Notes: generated by a model from the letters alone, not told the origin. Counted from the stretch's first letter, positions 44,208 through 54,257 are shown. The stretch: DNA of 64,000 nt from Paenibacillus vini (GCF_018403325.1 NZ_BOSL01000003.1:62001-126000); one strand, 5' to 3'. Numbers and translations: made by a program.

Positions 44208-45513
44208 TTCAGGGCGTTATATCGACCATCTTCGGCAATTGGACCCCGTCCGGATTAACGGGAAAGTGACCCAGGTCATTGGGTTAATGGTGGAATCCGA
44301 GGGGCCGGATGCGAGCATCGGCGACGTCTGCTACATTTATCCGAGCAAATCATCACAGCCACTGCAAGCGGAAGTCGTTGGCTTTCGCGACAATAAAGTG
44401 CTGCTGATGCCGCTCGGCGAACTGACCTCGATCGGTCCGGGCTGCGATGTCGTGGGAACCGGCAAACCGCTTACCGTACAGGTCGGCTCTGAATTGCTCG
44501 GCAAGGTGCTGGACGGATTGGGTCAGCCGCTCGACGGATCGGTATTGCCGTCGAGGATGGGGCATTACTCGACATTTAACAAACCGATGAACCCGCTAAA
44601 CCGTCCTCGCGTAGCGGAACCGATCAGCATCGGCGTCAGAGCGATCGACGGACTGCTGACCATCGGGAAAGGACAGCGGGTCGGTATTTTTGCCGGTTCG
44701 GGCGTCGGGAAGAGTACCCTTATGGGGATGATCGCCCGGAATACGGCGGCGGATGTCAATGTCATCGCTCTGGTCGGGGAACGGGGGCGCGAGGTGTTGG
44801 ATTTCATTGAGCGCGATCTCGGTCCCGAAGGATTGGAACGTTCCGTTGTTATCGTGGCCACCTCCGATCAGCCGGCGTTGATCCGCATGAAGGGAGCGCT
44901 CATCGCTACCTCCATTGCGGAGTATTTCCGGGACAGAGGGCTTAATGTCATGCTCATGATGGACTCGGTCACTCGTTACGCCATGGCGCTACGTGAAGTC
45001 GGTCTCGCAGTCGGCGAGCCTCCGGCGATGCGGGGATACACCCCTTCCGTTTTTGCGGCGCTTCCGAAATTGATGGAACGTGCGGGAACCGGGCCAACCG
45101 GTTCGATAACCGCTTTTTACACCGTATTGGTTGATGGGGACGATATGAATGAACCGATCGCCGACGCGGTGCGGGGAATATTGGACGGCCATATTGTGCT
45201 GAACAGGAACATTGCGAATAAAGGCCATTTCCCGGCCATCGACATTCTCGCCAGCATCAGCCGGGTGATGAAGGACATCGTGTCGGATGAACAAAACGAT
45301 GCCGCGGAGAATCTGAAGCGTCTGCTGGCTGTGTATAAGGATTCCGAGGATCTTATCAATATTGGAGCTTATCAGCAGGGTTCAAATGCGGAAATAGATG
45401 AAGCGATCGGCTATATCCAAAGTATATGGGGTTTTTCCAGACAGAAAGTGAACGAGAAGGTTACACTGCCCGAAGCGCAGGCACAATTAATTTCCGAATT
45501 TGCGAGGAGATGA
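44194..45513 (+). CDS. fliI: Flagellum-specific ATPase FliI
   Basis: 439 residues, ATG 44194. F1-like ATPase with Walker A (FAGSGVGKSTLMGMIARN, about residue 167), RGREVLDFIERDLG, and Walker B VMLMMDSVTRYAMALRE, plus the type III signature GEPPAMRGYTPSVFAALPKLMERAG. It energises substrate unloading at the export gate. Confidence 0.98.
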   Translation: MTNINSGRYIDHLRQLDPVRINGKVTQVIGLMVESEGPDASIGDVCYIYPSKSSQPLQAEVVGFRDNKVLLMPLGELTSIGPGCDVVGTGKPLTVQVGSELLGKVLDGLGQPLDGSVLPSRMGHYSTFNKPMNPLNRPRVAEPISIGVRAIDGLLTIGKGQRVGIFAGSGVGKSTLMGMIARNTAADVNVIALVGERGREVLDFIERDLGPEGLERSVVIVATSDQPALIRMKGALIATSIAEYFRDRGLNVMLMMDSVTRYAMALREVGLAVGEPPAMRGYTPSVFAALPKLMERAGTGPTGSITAFYTVLVDGDDMNEPIADAVRGILDGHIVLNRNIANKGHFPAIDILASISRVMKDIVSDEQNDAAENLKRLLAVYKDSEDLINIGAYQQGSNAEIDEAIGYIQSIWGFSRQKVNEKVTLPEAQAQLISEFARR

Positions 45514-45523
45514 CGGTTAAAGG

Positions 45524-45967
45524 ATGAGATTCCGTTACGTTTATCAGAAAGTCGTGGACTTGAAGACCAATGAGAAGACCCAGGCAGAATGGATGCTCTC
45601 GGCTGCGGTCGGTATTCTTCAGTCGGAACAATGCTCATTGGAGCAGCTGCTGGAGGAAAGATCCCGGACGCATTCCGTAATTCAGAACGAGATGGAGAAT
45701 AAGGCATCCATGATCAAGCTGCAGGAGCTTCAACGTTATATGGATTATCTCGAAGACTGCATTAACCGCAAAATCGGAGATGTGAAGCGAGCGGAAGTCA
45801 ACGTGGATCATAAAAAAACGGTGCTCAGCGGCAAAATGCTGGACGAAAAAGTTTGGATGAAAGCAAAAGAGAAGGCAAAAGAAAAATTTCAACAGGAAAT
45901 GCTTCTTCGGGAACAAAACGAACTGGATGAGATGGCAACGGTCCGGTTCGCCATGAGAGCCCGTTAA
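45524..45967 (+). CDS. fliJ: Flagellar export protein FliJ
   Basis: 147 residues, ATG 45524. It is entirely helical and highly charged, starting MRFRYVYQKVVDLKTNEKTQAEW, the usual FliJ coiled-coil. It works as the central stalk of the FliI ring. Position between fliI and ylxF supports it. Confidence 0.92.
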   Translation: MRFRYVYQKVVDLKTNEKTQAEWMLSAAVGILQSEQCSLEQLLEERSRTHSVIQNEMENKASMIKLQELQRYMDYLEDCINRKIGDVKRAEVNVDHKKTVLSGKMLDEKVWMKAKEKAKEKFQQEMLLREQNELDEMATVRFAMRAR

Positions 45968-46009
45968 AGGAGTTAGGGCCAAGAATGGGTTTGCGAAGGA
46001 GGGATGAAG

Positions 46010-46954
46010 ATGGCACGGACGGAATTGGATGAGGAGCTGGAGGAATCCGGCGGAGGCTTTTCGAAGTTTCTGTTCTTTATGACTCCAATTTTGTTTACTG
46101 TCGTTTTGCTGGCTGTGCTTCTTACGCTTTTTAGTCCGAGTTTCAAGAACACGATGTTAGAAATCGGGGACAAAATCCCGTTTATTAACAAAATCATTCC
46201 GGACCCGGAATCGAGTAAATCGGATAAAGAAAAGGAAGCGGACAAAAAGGCCGAACAGAAGAAACAGGAAGAGAGCACAAAAGCTACTTTGAACCAGTTA
46301 AAGGAGCAAGTGGCGAAGCAGGAAGCCGAATTGGAAGAGGCAGGCCGGCAGGTTGCAGAGAAAGACAGTAAGGTGAAGGAACTGGAGACTCAGCTCCAAT
46401 CCGCTCAAACGAAAGCGGAAGAAGAAAAAGCGGCTGAGGAACAAGCTGCTTATCAAAAAGAGGTTAAGAAGCTTGCGCAAATTTATTCCGAGATGAGTCC
46501 GAGTAAAGCGGCCGCGATCTTTGACAAGCTGACGACCGATGAAACGCTCCAGATGTTTAGCGTGATGAGCAATGAGAGTAAGGTAGCGATTTTGGAGAAG
46601 ATGGATCCGCAAAAGGCGGCCGACATCTCGATCATGCTGAAGGACGTGAAGCCGGCTGAAGAGCTGGCGATTGCCGCGCTGCAATCGAGGCTCAAGAAAG
46701 AAGCAGCCGACGCAACACCGGCTCAATCGTCGGGGAATGCGCTCGATGAAACGCAGCTGAGCCAAACCTTTGGATCGATGTCCGCGGACGCCGCATCCAA
46801 GCTGATTATTCAAACATACAAAATCAGTCCCGAGAAGGCTTTGAAAATTTTAAAGGCCGTAAACGACACGACACGCTCTAAAATATTGGACGCCATGACC
46901 AAAGAAGACGAAAAGCTCTCGGTCAAAATCGTGAACCAACTGATAAGCAAATAG
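46010..46954 (+). CDS. ylxF: YlxF/MotE-like flagellar operon protein with MgtE N-terminal domain
   Basis: 314 residues from ATG 46010; AAGGAGG sits eight bases upstream, whereas the ATG at 46004 is too close. One N-terminal membrane segment (about 21-41) is followed by a coiled coil (about 70-150, Glu/Lys/Gln-rich). An MgtE_N-like domain follows (YSEMSPSKAAAIFDKL, MDPQKAADISIMLKD). It is related to MotE, a stator-associated chaperone. Its exact role in this group is not settled. Confidence 0.85.
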   Translation: MARTELDEELEESGGGFSKFLFFMTPILFTVVLLAVLLTLFSPSFKNTMLEIGDKIPFINKIIPDPESSKSDKEKEADKKAEQKKQEESTKATLNQLKEQVAKQEAELEEAGRQVAEKDSKVKELETQLQSAQTKAEEEKAAEEQAAYQKEVKKLAQIYSEMSPSKAAAIFDKLTTDETLQMFSVMSNESKVAILEKMDPQKAADISIMLKDVKPAEELAIAALQSRLKKEAADATPAQSSGNALDETQLSQTFGSMSADAASKLIIQTYKISPEKALKILKAVNDTTRSKILDAMTKEDEKLSVKIVNQLISK

Positions 46955-46987
46955 CAGATCATTCCGTGAAAGGAGGTGAATAAGAAA

Positions 46988-48394
46988 ATGAGCCAAACTT
47001 TATCTAATGTATCGGCAGGATCAGCGGTAGGCGGATTGTGGTATGGATCAGGCGGTAAAAATGTTTCCGGTCAAGGGGCAACCGTTTCTTTTGATCAAGC
47101 TTTGCTCTCGATGATGGGCGGCGGTACCCAGCCGCAGGAAACACAGCTTACCTCGCAGCTGGCGATGTTGGCAGGGCTGACGGATACGGGAGAAGGATTA
47201 ATGCCGGAGGGCGAAGAAGGCGGCTTGGATGCGCTGCTTCAAGGGCTGTTGGAGCAACTGGACCAGTTGGATCAAGCGCTGGCGGAAAATCCGGACCTGT
47301 TGACCGTGCTGCAAGGCTGGATTACGAATGTTCAACAATTCCTTCAGAATAATGACCCGGGACAGTCCGCGGATAACGGAGACGCCGAAGCATTGCTTCC
47401 GACATTGGCAGAGCATCCGCAAACCGTGCGTTTTGCGGTTCAAGATGCATTGCTACAGCTTGCAACAGCTTCAAGTGCTAAGGCTATGACGGCAACACCA
47501 GTGGATTCGCTTCATGCCAAAGCTTTGATGGAATCCTTGCAAAGTCTGATGGCTGACGCAGGTTTGAACAGCGACACCAAGCTGGCAAGCGGTAAACAGG
47601 CAGGAGGGATTTTTAATCTGCCAGGAGCCGAACTAAAGGAACATTCCGCGATGCAAAGCCAGAATGGACAAACCGTAAGTTCCAAAGCTAATGATGCTCA
47701 AACCAATAGTCTCGCTCAGAAAGCTGATCTTGACGTAACCGTCAAAGCCGGATCCGTAACCAGTCAAGCTGTGATTGCAGCAAGTGAGGAATCGACGCTT
47801 GGTGATCATGCGACATCGGACGGAGATCAGCCGCTGGCTTCCGGAAATATTACGACCGCAGGTCAACTTGCGCTTCGCGATAGCGCGGCAGCAGCCGTAA
47901 AACCTGAAGCTCCTCAAGTACCGGTCGAGAAATTCGGACAGGAAATGAGCCGCTTTCTGGTCAGTAAGCTGGAAATCGTAAAGGCTGGGGGATTGTCTGA
48001 AGCAAGAATATCTCTCTATCCGGAGCATTTGGGACAGGTAGATGTGAAGATCACGATGCAAAACGGACATATGGTAGCTCAATTCGTAACCGAGCATGCT
48101 TTTGCTAAAGAATCGCTTGAAGCACAGCTGGCGCAACTGAGAACGGCTTTACAATCCCAGGGTCTTCAGGTCGGTAAGCTCGAAGTAACACAGAACGCGT
48201 CTCTATCCTCTCATATGTATCAGGATGGCCGCCAACAAGGTAGCGGCACGAATCAACAGCAAAACGGGAAGCGCCGGGAAATGATGCTTGAAGAGGAACT
48301 GGTCGGAATCCAGGATTTGAACGAAGAATGGAATGAATGGATTTCCGAAATCAGAGAAAGAGAAGCCGGAAGTTCGTTTGTAGCAAAAGCCTAA
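46988..48394 (+). CDS. fliK: Flagellar hook-length control protein FliK
   Basis: 468 residues from ATG 46988 (AAGGAGG eleven bases upstream); GTG 46976 lies in the ribosome binding site. A Gln/Ala/Ser-rich N-terminal ruler region is followed by the FliK C-terminal domain (about 300-410) with ARISLYPEHLGQVDVKITMQNG. It measures hook length and triggers the FlhB switch. The tail (about 410-468) is charged. Confidence 0.93.
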   Translation: MSQTLSNVSAGSAVGGLWYGSGGKNVSGQGATVSFDQALLSMMGGGTQPQETQLTSQLAMLAGLTDTGEGLMPEGEEGGLDALLQGLLEQLDQLDQALAENPDLLTVLQGWITNVQQFLQNNDPGQSADNGDAEALLPTLAEHPQTVRFAVQDALLQLATASSAKAMTATPVDSLHAKALMESLQSLMADAGLNSDTKLASGKQAGGIFNLPGAELKEHSAMQSQNGQTVSSKANDAQTNSLAQKADLDVTVKAGSVTSQAVIAASEESTLGDHATSDGDQPLASGNITTAGQLALRDSAAAAVKPEAPQVPVEKFGQEMSRFLVSKLEIVKAGGLSEARISLYPEHLGQVDVKITMQNGHMVAQFVTEHAFAKESLEAQLAQLRTALQSQGLQVGKLEVTQNASLSSHMYQDGRQQGSGTNQQQNGKRREMMLEEELVGIQDLNEEWNEWISEIREREAGSSFVAKA

Positions 48395-48415
48395 GTGAAA
48401 GGAGGATGATAAGCG

Positions 48416-48967
48416 ATGGCAGACATCGTTTCAACCGGAGTTATGTGGCCGAATTACGCTGCGGAGAATGTTTCGAAGGCCAGCAAGAAGGATACTCAAC
48501 TTGGCAAAGACGACTTTTTAAAGCTAATGATGGCCCAAATGCAATATCAAGACCCGTTGTCGCCGATGGATAATTCTCAAATGATTGCCCAGATGGCACA
48601 ATTCACTTCCGTCGAACAATTGACCAACATTTCTAATCAGCTCACTGCCATGAGTCAGTCGCTTGGCAACAGTTCGGGACTCATCGGTAAATTGGTTAGT
48701 TGGGTAGGCGAAACCAAGACGGGAAATTACGATGTGAATACAGGAAAGACCGAAGTGATTCAAACTATTGAAAGCGGTCTGGTTGATTCCATTATCGTAC
48801 GTAGCGGAACTCATTATGTGAAGGTTGGCGGAAAAGAGGTCGAGCTTTCCCAAATCCAGCAGGTGGAGAACGCACCGGTACCGGAGGAGCCTTCAGAAGA
48901 AGAAGGAAGCCATTCCAATTCAGGCGCTGGTAATGACGCGACTGGAGAAGGAGCGGGTGCGCAATGA
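48416..48967 (+). CDS. flgD: Flagellar hook capping protein FlgD
   Basis: 183 residues, ATG 48416 after AAAGGAGG. LGKDDFLKLMMAQMQYQDPLSPMDNSQMIAQMAQF is diagnostic for FlgD. The C-terminus is a Ser/Glu/Gly-rich tail. It caps the growing hook. It overlaps the next gene by 4 bp (ATGA). Confidence 0.97.
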   Translation: MADIVSTGVMWPNYAAENVSKASKKDTQLGKDDFLKLMMAQMQYQDPLSPMDNSQMIAQMAQFTSVEQLTNISNQLTAMSQSLGNSSGLIGKLVSWVGETKTGNYDVNTGKTEVIQTIESGLVDSIIVRSGTHYVKVGGKEVELSQIQQVENAPVPEEPSEEEGSHSNSGAGNDATGEGAGAQ

Positions 48968-49347
48968 ACGATCCCATCCGGATAGGCAGTTTATATCCCG
49001 GCCGAATTCAGCCTAACGCCTTAAGCCAAAACAGAACGGTCAAATCTGCGGAAGCGCAAGGACCTGCGTTTAAGGATTTGCTTCAAAACCGGCTTTTACA
49101 TTTTAGCAATCATGCGGTTAAACGGCTTGAACAAAGAGGCATTGAGCTGAAGCCCGAACAATTGAGCCAGATAGAATCGGCCATCGACAGCGCCGCCGCC
49201 AAGGGGGCAAAGGATTCACTGATTCTGATGAAAGATATGGCCTTGATTGTCAATGTCAACAACCGAACGGTTGTAACGGCGATGGACGGCAACAGCATGA
49301 AAGACAATGTTTTCACCCAAATAGACAGCGCTGTAATAATTTCTTAG
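48964..49347 (+). CDS. Flagellar operon protein, TIGR02530-like
   Basis: 127 residues; ATG 48964 overlaps the flgD stop. FKDLLQNRLLHFSNHAVKRLEQRGIELKPEQ and LILMKDMALIVNVNNRTVVTAMD match the small family found between flgD and the hook gene in Firmicutes. Its function is unknown; a role in hook assembly is presumed from the constant position. Confidence 0.85.
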   Translation: MNDPIRIGSLYPGRIQPNALSQNRTVKSAEAQGPAFKDLLQNRLLHFSNHAVKRLEQRGIELKPEQLSQIESAIDSAAAKGAKDSLILMKDMALIVNVNNRTVVTAMDGNSMKDNVFTQIDSAVIIS

Positions 49348-49450
49348 TTCATATGGCTGGCCCGGATTCGGAAAGCCATCATTGACCGCTGATCGACTGA
49401 TGCGGTCAAAAGTATCGATAAAACTTTTAATCCTGGGAGGAATTTTCGAA

Positions 49451-50272
49451 ATGTTAAGATCAATGTATTCGGGTGTTTCCGGTATGCGCGGCTTTCAAAC
49501 GAAACTCGATGTCATCGGCAACAATATTGCCAACGTAAACACGGTAGGCTTCAAAGCGGGACGCGTGATGTTCAAGGATATCATGAGCCAAACGGTTTCG
49601 GGCGTAACTGCTCCTGCAGAAGGCGAAAGCGGCGGTATCAACGCGAAACAGATCGGCCTAGGGGTATCCATCGGTTCGATCGATACCGTGCACACCGGCG
49701 GCAGTGCGATGACGACGAACAATCCGCTTGATCTTCGGATCGACGGAGACGGATTTTTCCTGGTGAAGCTTTCGGCAGATCAGGAAGTTCCGTTCTTGAC
49801 CCGTGCAGGTGACTTTCACCTGGATGCTGCCCGACAACTGGTAACTTCGGATGGCCTGCTTGTTTGCGACGCAGGCGGCGCTCCGCTTGAGCCGATCGGG
49901 GAAGATGTAACGGCATTCTCGATCTCTGCGGACGGAACTATCGTCCAGAAATTGAGCACGGGAGAAACCGAACCAGGCGCTCAAATTGGTGTGGCTAAGG
50001 TTTCGAACCCGGAAGGTCTGGAGAAAATCGGCGGCAATCTATATCGCATGACTTTGAATGCGAACGCGGAAGGCGAGCTCGTTCCTACAACGGCGAACAA
50101 CACTGAAGACGGAACCGGTGCTATCGTTGCGGGTCAGCTGGAAATGTCCAACGTCGATCTGACGGGGGAATTTACCGAAATGATCGTTGCCCAGCGCGGA
50201 TTCCAGGCGAACTCCCGCATTATTACCACATCGGATGAAGTGCTGCAGGAAGTTGTCAACCTGAAGCGTTAA
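49451..50272 (+). CDS. flgE: Flagellar hook protein (FlgE/FlgG family)
   Basis: 273 residues from ATG 49451 behind GGGAGGA. The N-terminal rod/hook signature RSMYSGVSGMRGFQTKLDVIGNNIANVNTVGFK and C-terminal DLTGEFTEMIVAQRGFQANSRIITTSDEVLQEVVNLKR are present. In B. subtilis the gene at this position, once called flgG, encodes the hook. The short length without a large D2 insert is typical of Bacilli hooks. A distal-rod (FlgG) name is possible. Confidence 0.9.
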   Translation: MLRSMYSGVSGMRGFQTKLDVIGNNIANVNTVGFKAGRVMFKDIMSQTVSGVTAPAEGESGGINAKQIGLGVSIGSIDTVHTGGSAMTTNNPLDLRIDGDGFFLVKLSADQEVPFLTRAGDFHLDAARQLVTSDGLLVCDAGGAPLEPIGEDVTAFSISADGTIVQKLSTGETEPGAQIGVAKVSNPEGLEKIGGNLYRMTLNANAEGELVPTTANNTEDGTGAIVAGQLEMSNVDLTGEFTEMIVAQRGFQANSRIITTSDEVLQEVVNLKR

Positions 50273-50331
50273 GATGAAGGATAGCGGGGGAGGAACACCT
50301 TTCTTCCCCCGTTCTACTTGGGAGGGTAATC

Positions 50332-50556
50332 ATGATTTCAGTAACACGACTGAACGGTTCTCAGATGTGGCTTAACGCGATGATGATCGAAACCGTGGAA
50401 GAAACACCCGATACGTACGTAACCCTGATCACAGGAAAACGTATTATTGTGTTGGAGAAGGCGGTTGAAGTGCTTGCGATGATTAAAGAGTACTACACCG
50501 AGATCGGTATCCACGCAGCAACTATTAAAGTGCAACAAACGGAGGAATTGTCATGA
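50332..50556 (+). CDS. flbD: FlbD/SwrD family protein
   Basis: 74 residues, ATG 50332 after GGGAGG. ISVTRLNGSQMWLNAMMIETVEETPDTYV matches the FlbD (YlzI/SwrD) family, needed in B. subtilis for full swarming torque. It overlaps fliL by 4 bp (ATGA). Confidence 0.93.
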   Translation: MISVTRLNGSQMWLNAMMIETVEETPDTYVTLITGKRIIVLEKAVEVLAMIKEYYTEIGIHAATIKVQQTEELS

Positions 50557-51023
50557 AAAAGATGGCGCCATGGCTGATTACGATTCTGCTTTCGATTACA
50601 TTGATCGTATTGGCCGCCTTCCTGCTGATTAATCAAATGTCAGGCCCAGCAGGCGGCGAAGCAAAAGCTGCTGTAAATGAAGAGGCTGTACCGAGACATT
50701 TGACAGCGGATGAAATTGTAAAAGTAACTTCGACGATCGATGACATCAAAACCAATTTGTCTGATCCGAACTATGTCGTGGTGATGAATTTTGCCTTCCA
50801 ACTCGATAATGGGGCTTCTAAAGAGGCTTTTGATAAAATCAAGGACTTCAAAGTTAAGCCAATTATTATTAAGACGCTCGCCGACACCAAACCGGAAGAT
50901 TTGACAGGGGCAAAAGGCAAGGACAATTTAAGTTCCAAGCTGACGAATCTGATCAACAAGACACTGCCGGAAGGGAAACTGATTCAAATCGATATCACTT
51001 ACTTTGTTATGACAACTATCTAG
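50553..51023 (+). CDS. fliL: Flagellar basal body-associated protein FliL
   Basis: 156 residues, ATG 50553. One N-terminal membrane anchor (about residues 6-27) is followed by a periplasmic domain ending with LSSKLTNLINKTLPEGKLIQIDITYFVM, the FliL C-terminal signature. It stabilises the stator at the motor. Confidence 0.93.
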   Translation: MKKMAPWLITILLSITLIVLAAFLLINQMSGPAGGEAKAAVNEEAVPRHLTADEIVKVTSTIDDIKTNLSDPNYVVVMNFAFQLDNGASKEAFDKIKDFKVKPIIIKTLADTKPEDLTGAKGKDNLSSKLTNLINKTLPEGKLIQIDITYFVMTTI

Positions 51024-51063
51024 AGCATATCGATGTAGACTTTCTTTCAAGGGGGTGAATTGT

Positions 51064-52062
51064 TTGGTAGATGTATTATCGCAAAATGAAATTGATGCCT
51101 TACTTGCGGCGCTGTCCTCTGGAGAAATGGATGCCGAGGAACTGAAAAAGGAAGAAACGCAAAAGAAGATCCGGGCTTACGACTTTAAAAGAGCGGTTCG
51201 ATTCTCCAAAGATCATATCCGCAGCTTGACCCGGATTCATGAGAATTTCGCCAGATTTCTTACAACCTATTTTTCGGCCCAACTGCGGACTTTCGTTCAG
51301 ATCAACGTTGTTCAGGTTGAACAGCTTCCTTACGATGAGTTCATCCGCTCCATTCCGAAGATGACCATTCTAAACATTTTCGAAGCGGAGCCGCTTGAAG
51401 GCAGAATGGTGCTGGAGGTTCACCCCAACGTAGCTTTTGCCATGCTGGACAGGCTGCTGGGAGGAATCGGGACCTCACCGTCCAAAATCGGTTCTTTGAC
51501 AGAGATCGAGACGATTATTATGGAGCGCATCTTCAGTAGGGCTTTCGAAAGTCTTCAGGAAGCCTGGAAAACCGTGATTGATATCAATCCGCGGATGGAG
51601 GCGCTTGAAACTAATCCTCAATTTATGCAAATCGTTTCCCCGAACGAAACGATTGCGCTTATCTCGCTGAGTACGAAGATCGGGGACACTTCGGGGATGA
51701 TCAACCTTTGTATCCCTCATGTCGTAATTGAACCGATCATGCCCAAGCTGTCGGTTCACCATTGGTTTGTATCCCAGAAAAAATCCCGGGTTCCCGAAGA
51801 GGTTGACGCCCTTCGGCATCGGGTGCATAAAGCCAAGCTGCCGATTGTTGCGGAGCTCGGCGAATCCCAAATCACGGTCCAGGAATTTCTGGAGTTATCC
51901 GTGGGCGATGTCATCTCCCTGAACAAACCGGTTCAGGAGGGACTATCCATCCGCGTAGGCGACCGGCTGAAATATATCGGAAGCCCGGGAACGCTGAAGG
52001 ATCGCGTCGCCGTTCAAATTGATGAAATTGTTAGCGAAGGAGTTGAGGAACTTGACGAGTAA
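51064..52062 (+). CDS. fliM: Flagellar motor switch protein FliM
   Basis: 332 residues from TTG 51064 (GTG 51055 overlaps the ribosome binding site). The N-terminal LSQNEIDALLAAL binds phosphorylated CheY. The middle contains FSKDHIRSLTRIHENFARFLTTYFSAQLRT, and a C-terminal SpoA domain (about 255-325) forms the C-ring. The next gene fliY starts inside its end. Confidence 0.97.
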   Translation: MVDVLSQNEIDALLAALSSGEMDAEELKKEETQKKIRAYDFKRAVRFSKDHIRSLTRIHENFARFLTTYFSAQLRTFVQINVVQVEQLPYDEFIRSIPKMTILNIFEAEPLEGRMVLEVHPNVAFAMLDRLLGGIGTSPSKIGSLTEIETIIMERIFSRAFESLQEAWKTVIDINPRMEALETNPQFMQIVSPNETIALISLSTKIGDTSGMINLCIPHVVIEPIMPKLSVHHWFVSQKKSRVPEEVDALRHRVHKAKLPIVAELGESQITVQEFLELSVGDVISLNKPVQEGLSIRVGDRLKYIGSPGTLKDRVAVQIDEIVSEGVEELDE

Positions 52063-53308
52063 AGATTATTTGTCCCAGGAAGAAATAGATGCCCTGCTGA
52101 AACAAACGAGCATGGACTCGGCTCCTGAACCAACCGTCTCCGATTATTTGTCGCTGCTGGAACAAGACGCACTCGGCGAAATCGGAAACATCACTTTCGG
52201 AAGTGCAGCAACGGCCCTGTCGACACTGCTTAGCAAAAAGGTTGATATTACAACGCCTAAAGTATCCATTATTACGCGTTCGCAGTTTGAATCCGAGTTT
52301 CCCAAGCCTCATGTCGCCATTCACGTTCAATACGTTGACGGCTTCGAAGGAGTCAACTCGCTTGTCATTAAGACAAGGGACGCACAGGTTATAGCCGATC
52401 TGATGCTGGGCGGCGAAGGCAACCCTGCGGATGAAGAGCTGAACGAAATTCATATCAGTGCCGTGCAGGAAGCGATGAACCAGATGATGGGTTCTTCCGC
52501 AACATCGATGTCAACGATCTTTAACCGGTTCGTGAACATCTCCCCGCCGGGCATCGATATTTTGAACATGACTAACGGAAGCGGAGTAACCAGCCTGCCG
52601 CCCGATGAAATTCTGATCAAAATTTCGTTCCGCCTGACGATCGGGGATTTGATCGATTCAACGATCATGCAGCTGTTGACGGTTAAATTCGCCAAAGAAA
52701 TGGTCGATAGCCTGATCAACGGTTCATCTTCGGAACCTGCCGTTCAGGAAGTAGCTGCTGCAGCGGCACCACCGGCTTACGCCGAGCCTCCTGCACCTGC
52801 ATACGAACCGCCCGCACCTGTTTATCAGCAGCCGCCTATGGTCGAGCAACATGCTCCACAGGCTATGCAGCCGCCGATGCAAACACCGATGGGAGCGCCG
52901 ATGCAAGCGCCTCCGGGATACTATTATCCGCCTCAGGAACGGCCTTACAGCGAGCCTCAGCATTATGGCGGAATGACCGGACGAGGGGTAAACGTACAGC
53001 CTGTCCAGTTTGCGAATTTGGGAAATCCCTCATTCGGGCAAGCTGACGCAAATAATTTAAACTTATTGATGGACATTCCCCTTAAAGTCACCGTAGAATT
53101 AGGGAGGACCCAAAAGCAGATTAAGGATATCCTGGAGCTGTCCCAAGGTTCGATTATCGAACTGGACAAGCTTGCCGGTGAACCGGTGGACATATTGGTG
53201 AACAACAAGCTGATAGCAAAAGGCGAGGTTGTTGTCATCGATGAGAACTTTGGCGTACGCGTCACGGATATTGTCAGTCAGTGGGACCGCATTCAAAAAT
53301 TACAATAG
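52052..53308 (+). CDS. fliY: Flagellar motor switch phosphatase FliY
   Basis: 418 residues from TTG 52052, nine bases after AAGGAG and overlapping fliM by 11 bp. The N-terminal LSQEEIDALLKQ is CheY-P binding. The CheC-like phosphatase region has two centres, EIGNITFGSAATAL and QEAMNQMMGSSATSM, both keeping the Glu and Asn. A Pro/Ala/Met-rich linker (about 235-320) precedes a C-terminal FliN/SpoA domain (DIPLKVTVELGRTQKQIKDIL). It combines switch and CheY-P phosphatase functions. Confidence 0.97.
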   Translation: MTSKDYLSQEEIDALLKQTSMDSAPEPTVSDYLSLLEQDALGEIGNITFGSAATALSTLLSKKVDITTPKVSIITRSQFESEFPKPHVAIHVQYVDGFEGVNSLVIKTRDAQVIADLMLGGEGNPADEELNEIHISAVQEAMNQMMGSSATSMSTIFNRFVNISPPGIDILNMTNGSGVTSLPPDEILIKISFRLTIGDLIDSTIMQLLTVKFAKEMVDSLINGSSSEPAVQEVAAAAAPPAYAEPPAPAYEPPAPVYQQPPMVEQHAPQAMQPPMQTPMGAPMQAPPGYYYPPQERPYSEPQHYGGMTGRGVNVQPVQFANLGNPSFGQADANNLNLLMDIPLKVTVELGRTQKQIKDILELSQGSIIELDKLAGEPVDILVNNKLIAKGEVVVIDENFGVRVTDIVSQWDRIQKLQ

Positions 53309-53335
53309 TAGAAGTTTAGGGAGGATTTTAAATCA

Positions 53336-53701
53336 ATGGCAAACCGAATTCTAATCGTAGACGATGCAGCTTTTATGAGAATGATGATCCGCGATATTTT
53401 AACGAAAAATGGGTTCGAGGTTGTCGGTGAAGCTCAGGATGGCGGGCAAGCGATCGAGAAATTTAAGGAATTGCATCCGGATCTCATCACTATGGATATC
53501 ACGATGCCTGAAATGGACGGAATCGCAGCATTGAAGGAAATTAAGAAGTTGGATCCAAATGCCAAGGTTATTATGTGCTCGGCTATGGGACAGCAGGCTA
53601 TGGTTATCGATGCGATTCAAGCCGGTGCGAAGGACTTCATCGTTAAGCCGTTCCAGTCCGATCGTGTAATTGAAGCTATCAACAAAACGCTTGGATTGTA
53701 G
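53336..53701 (+). CDS. cheY: Chemotaxis response regulator CheY
   Basis: 121 residues, ATG 53336. Acid pocket Asp9/Asp10 (IVDDAAFMR), phospho-acceptor Asp54 in LITMDITMPEMDG, and conserved Lys in FIVKPF. It carries the signal from CheA to FliM/FliY. In Bacilli CheY-P promotes smooth swimming. Confidence 0.98.
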   Translation: MANRILIVDDAAFMRMMIRDILTKNGFEVVGEAQDGGQAIEKFKELHPDLITMDITMPEMDGIAALKEIKKLDPNAKVIMCSAMGQQAMVIDAIQAGAKDFIVKPFQSDRVIEAINKTLGL

Positions 53702-53711
53702 GCGATAAGCC

Positions 53712-54257
53712 ATGTACCTATCACAATCCGGCACCCCCGAAGAATATGGGGGCGGAGATGTCAATCTTTGGGGTAACTTGATAACGGTCATCGCCGTTTT
53801 AGCAATAATCATCGTTCTGATTATTCTGTTAATTCGTTTTCTCGGGAAAAAGAATTCGCTTTTATCCCAAAGCCGCTCGATCCGTACGATGGGAGCCGTC
53901 GGCCTCGGGCCGAACAAGTCGCTCCAGGTGATCGAGATCGGTAGCAGCATTTACCTTGTCGGTGTAGGCGAGAATATCACCTTGGTCGACAAGATTTCCG
54001 ATCCGGAAGAAGTGATTGTATTGCAGCAGGCTTTTGAAGAGGAGGGGACGGAGTTCGCCGGGTTCGCTTCGGCCATATCTGGTCTCGTCTCCCGATTCCG
54101 CAAAGAGCCTCCGCAAGAAGTCGAGGAACTGGAAGGGAAGTCCTTTCATGAGGTGTTTCACTCTCAGGTAAAGAGAATGCCAAGCCGCAAGACTCAAATG
54201 GAGGAACTTTTAAAGGATCAGGAAGAACAATCTACAGATCGGTTGAGGGATTCATGA
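53712..54257 (+). CDS. fliO: Flagellar biosynthesis protein FliO/FliZ
   Basis: 181 residues, ATG 53712. One membrane segment (about residues 20-43) is followed by a FliO cytoplasmic domain with [38 protein letters not shown]. It assists assembly of FliP. It lacks the N-terminal signal peptide of some Bacillus FliZ. The charged C-terminus overlaps fliP by 4 bp. Confidence 0.92.
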   Translation: MYLSQSGTPEEYGGGDVNLWGNLITVIAVLAIIIVLIILLIRFLGKKNSLLSQSRSIRTMGAVGLGPNKSLQVIEIGSSIYLVGVGENITLVDKISDPEEVIVLQQAFEEEGTEFAGFASAISGLVSRFRKEPPQEVEELEGKSFHEVFHSQVKRMPSRKTQMEELLKDQEEQSTDRLRDS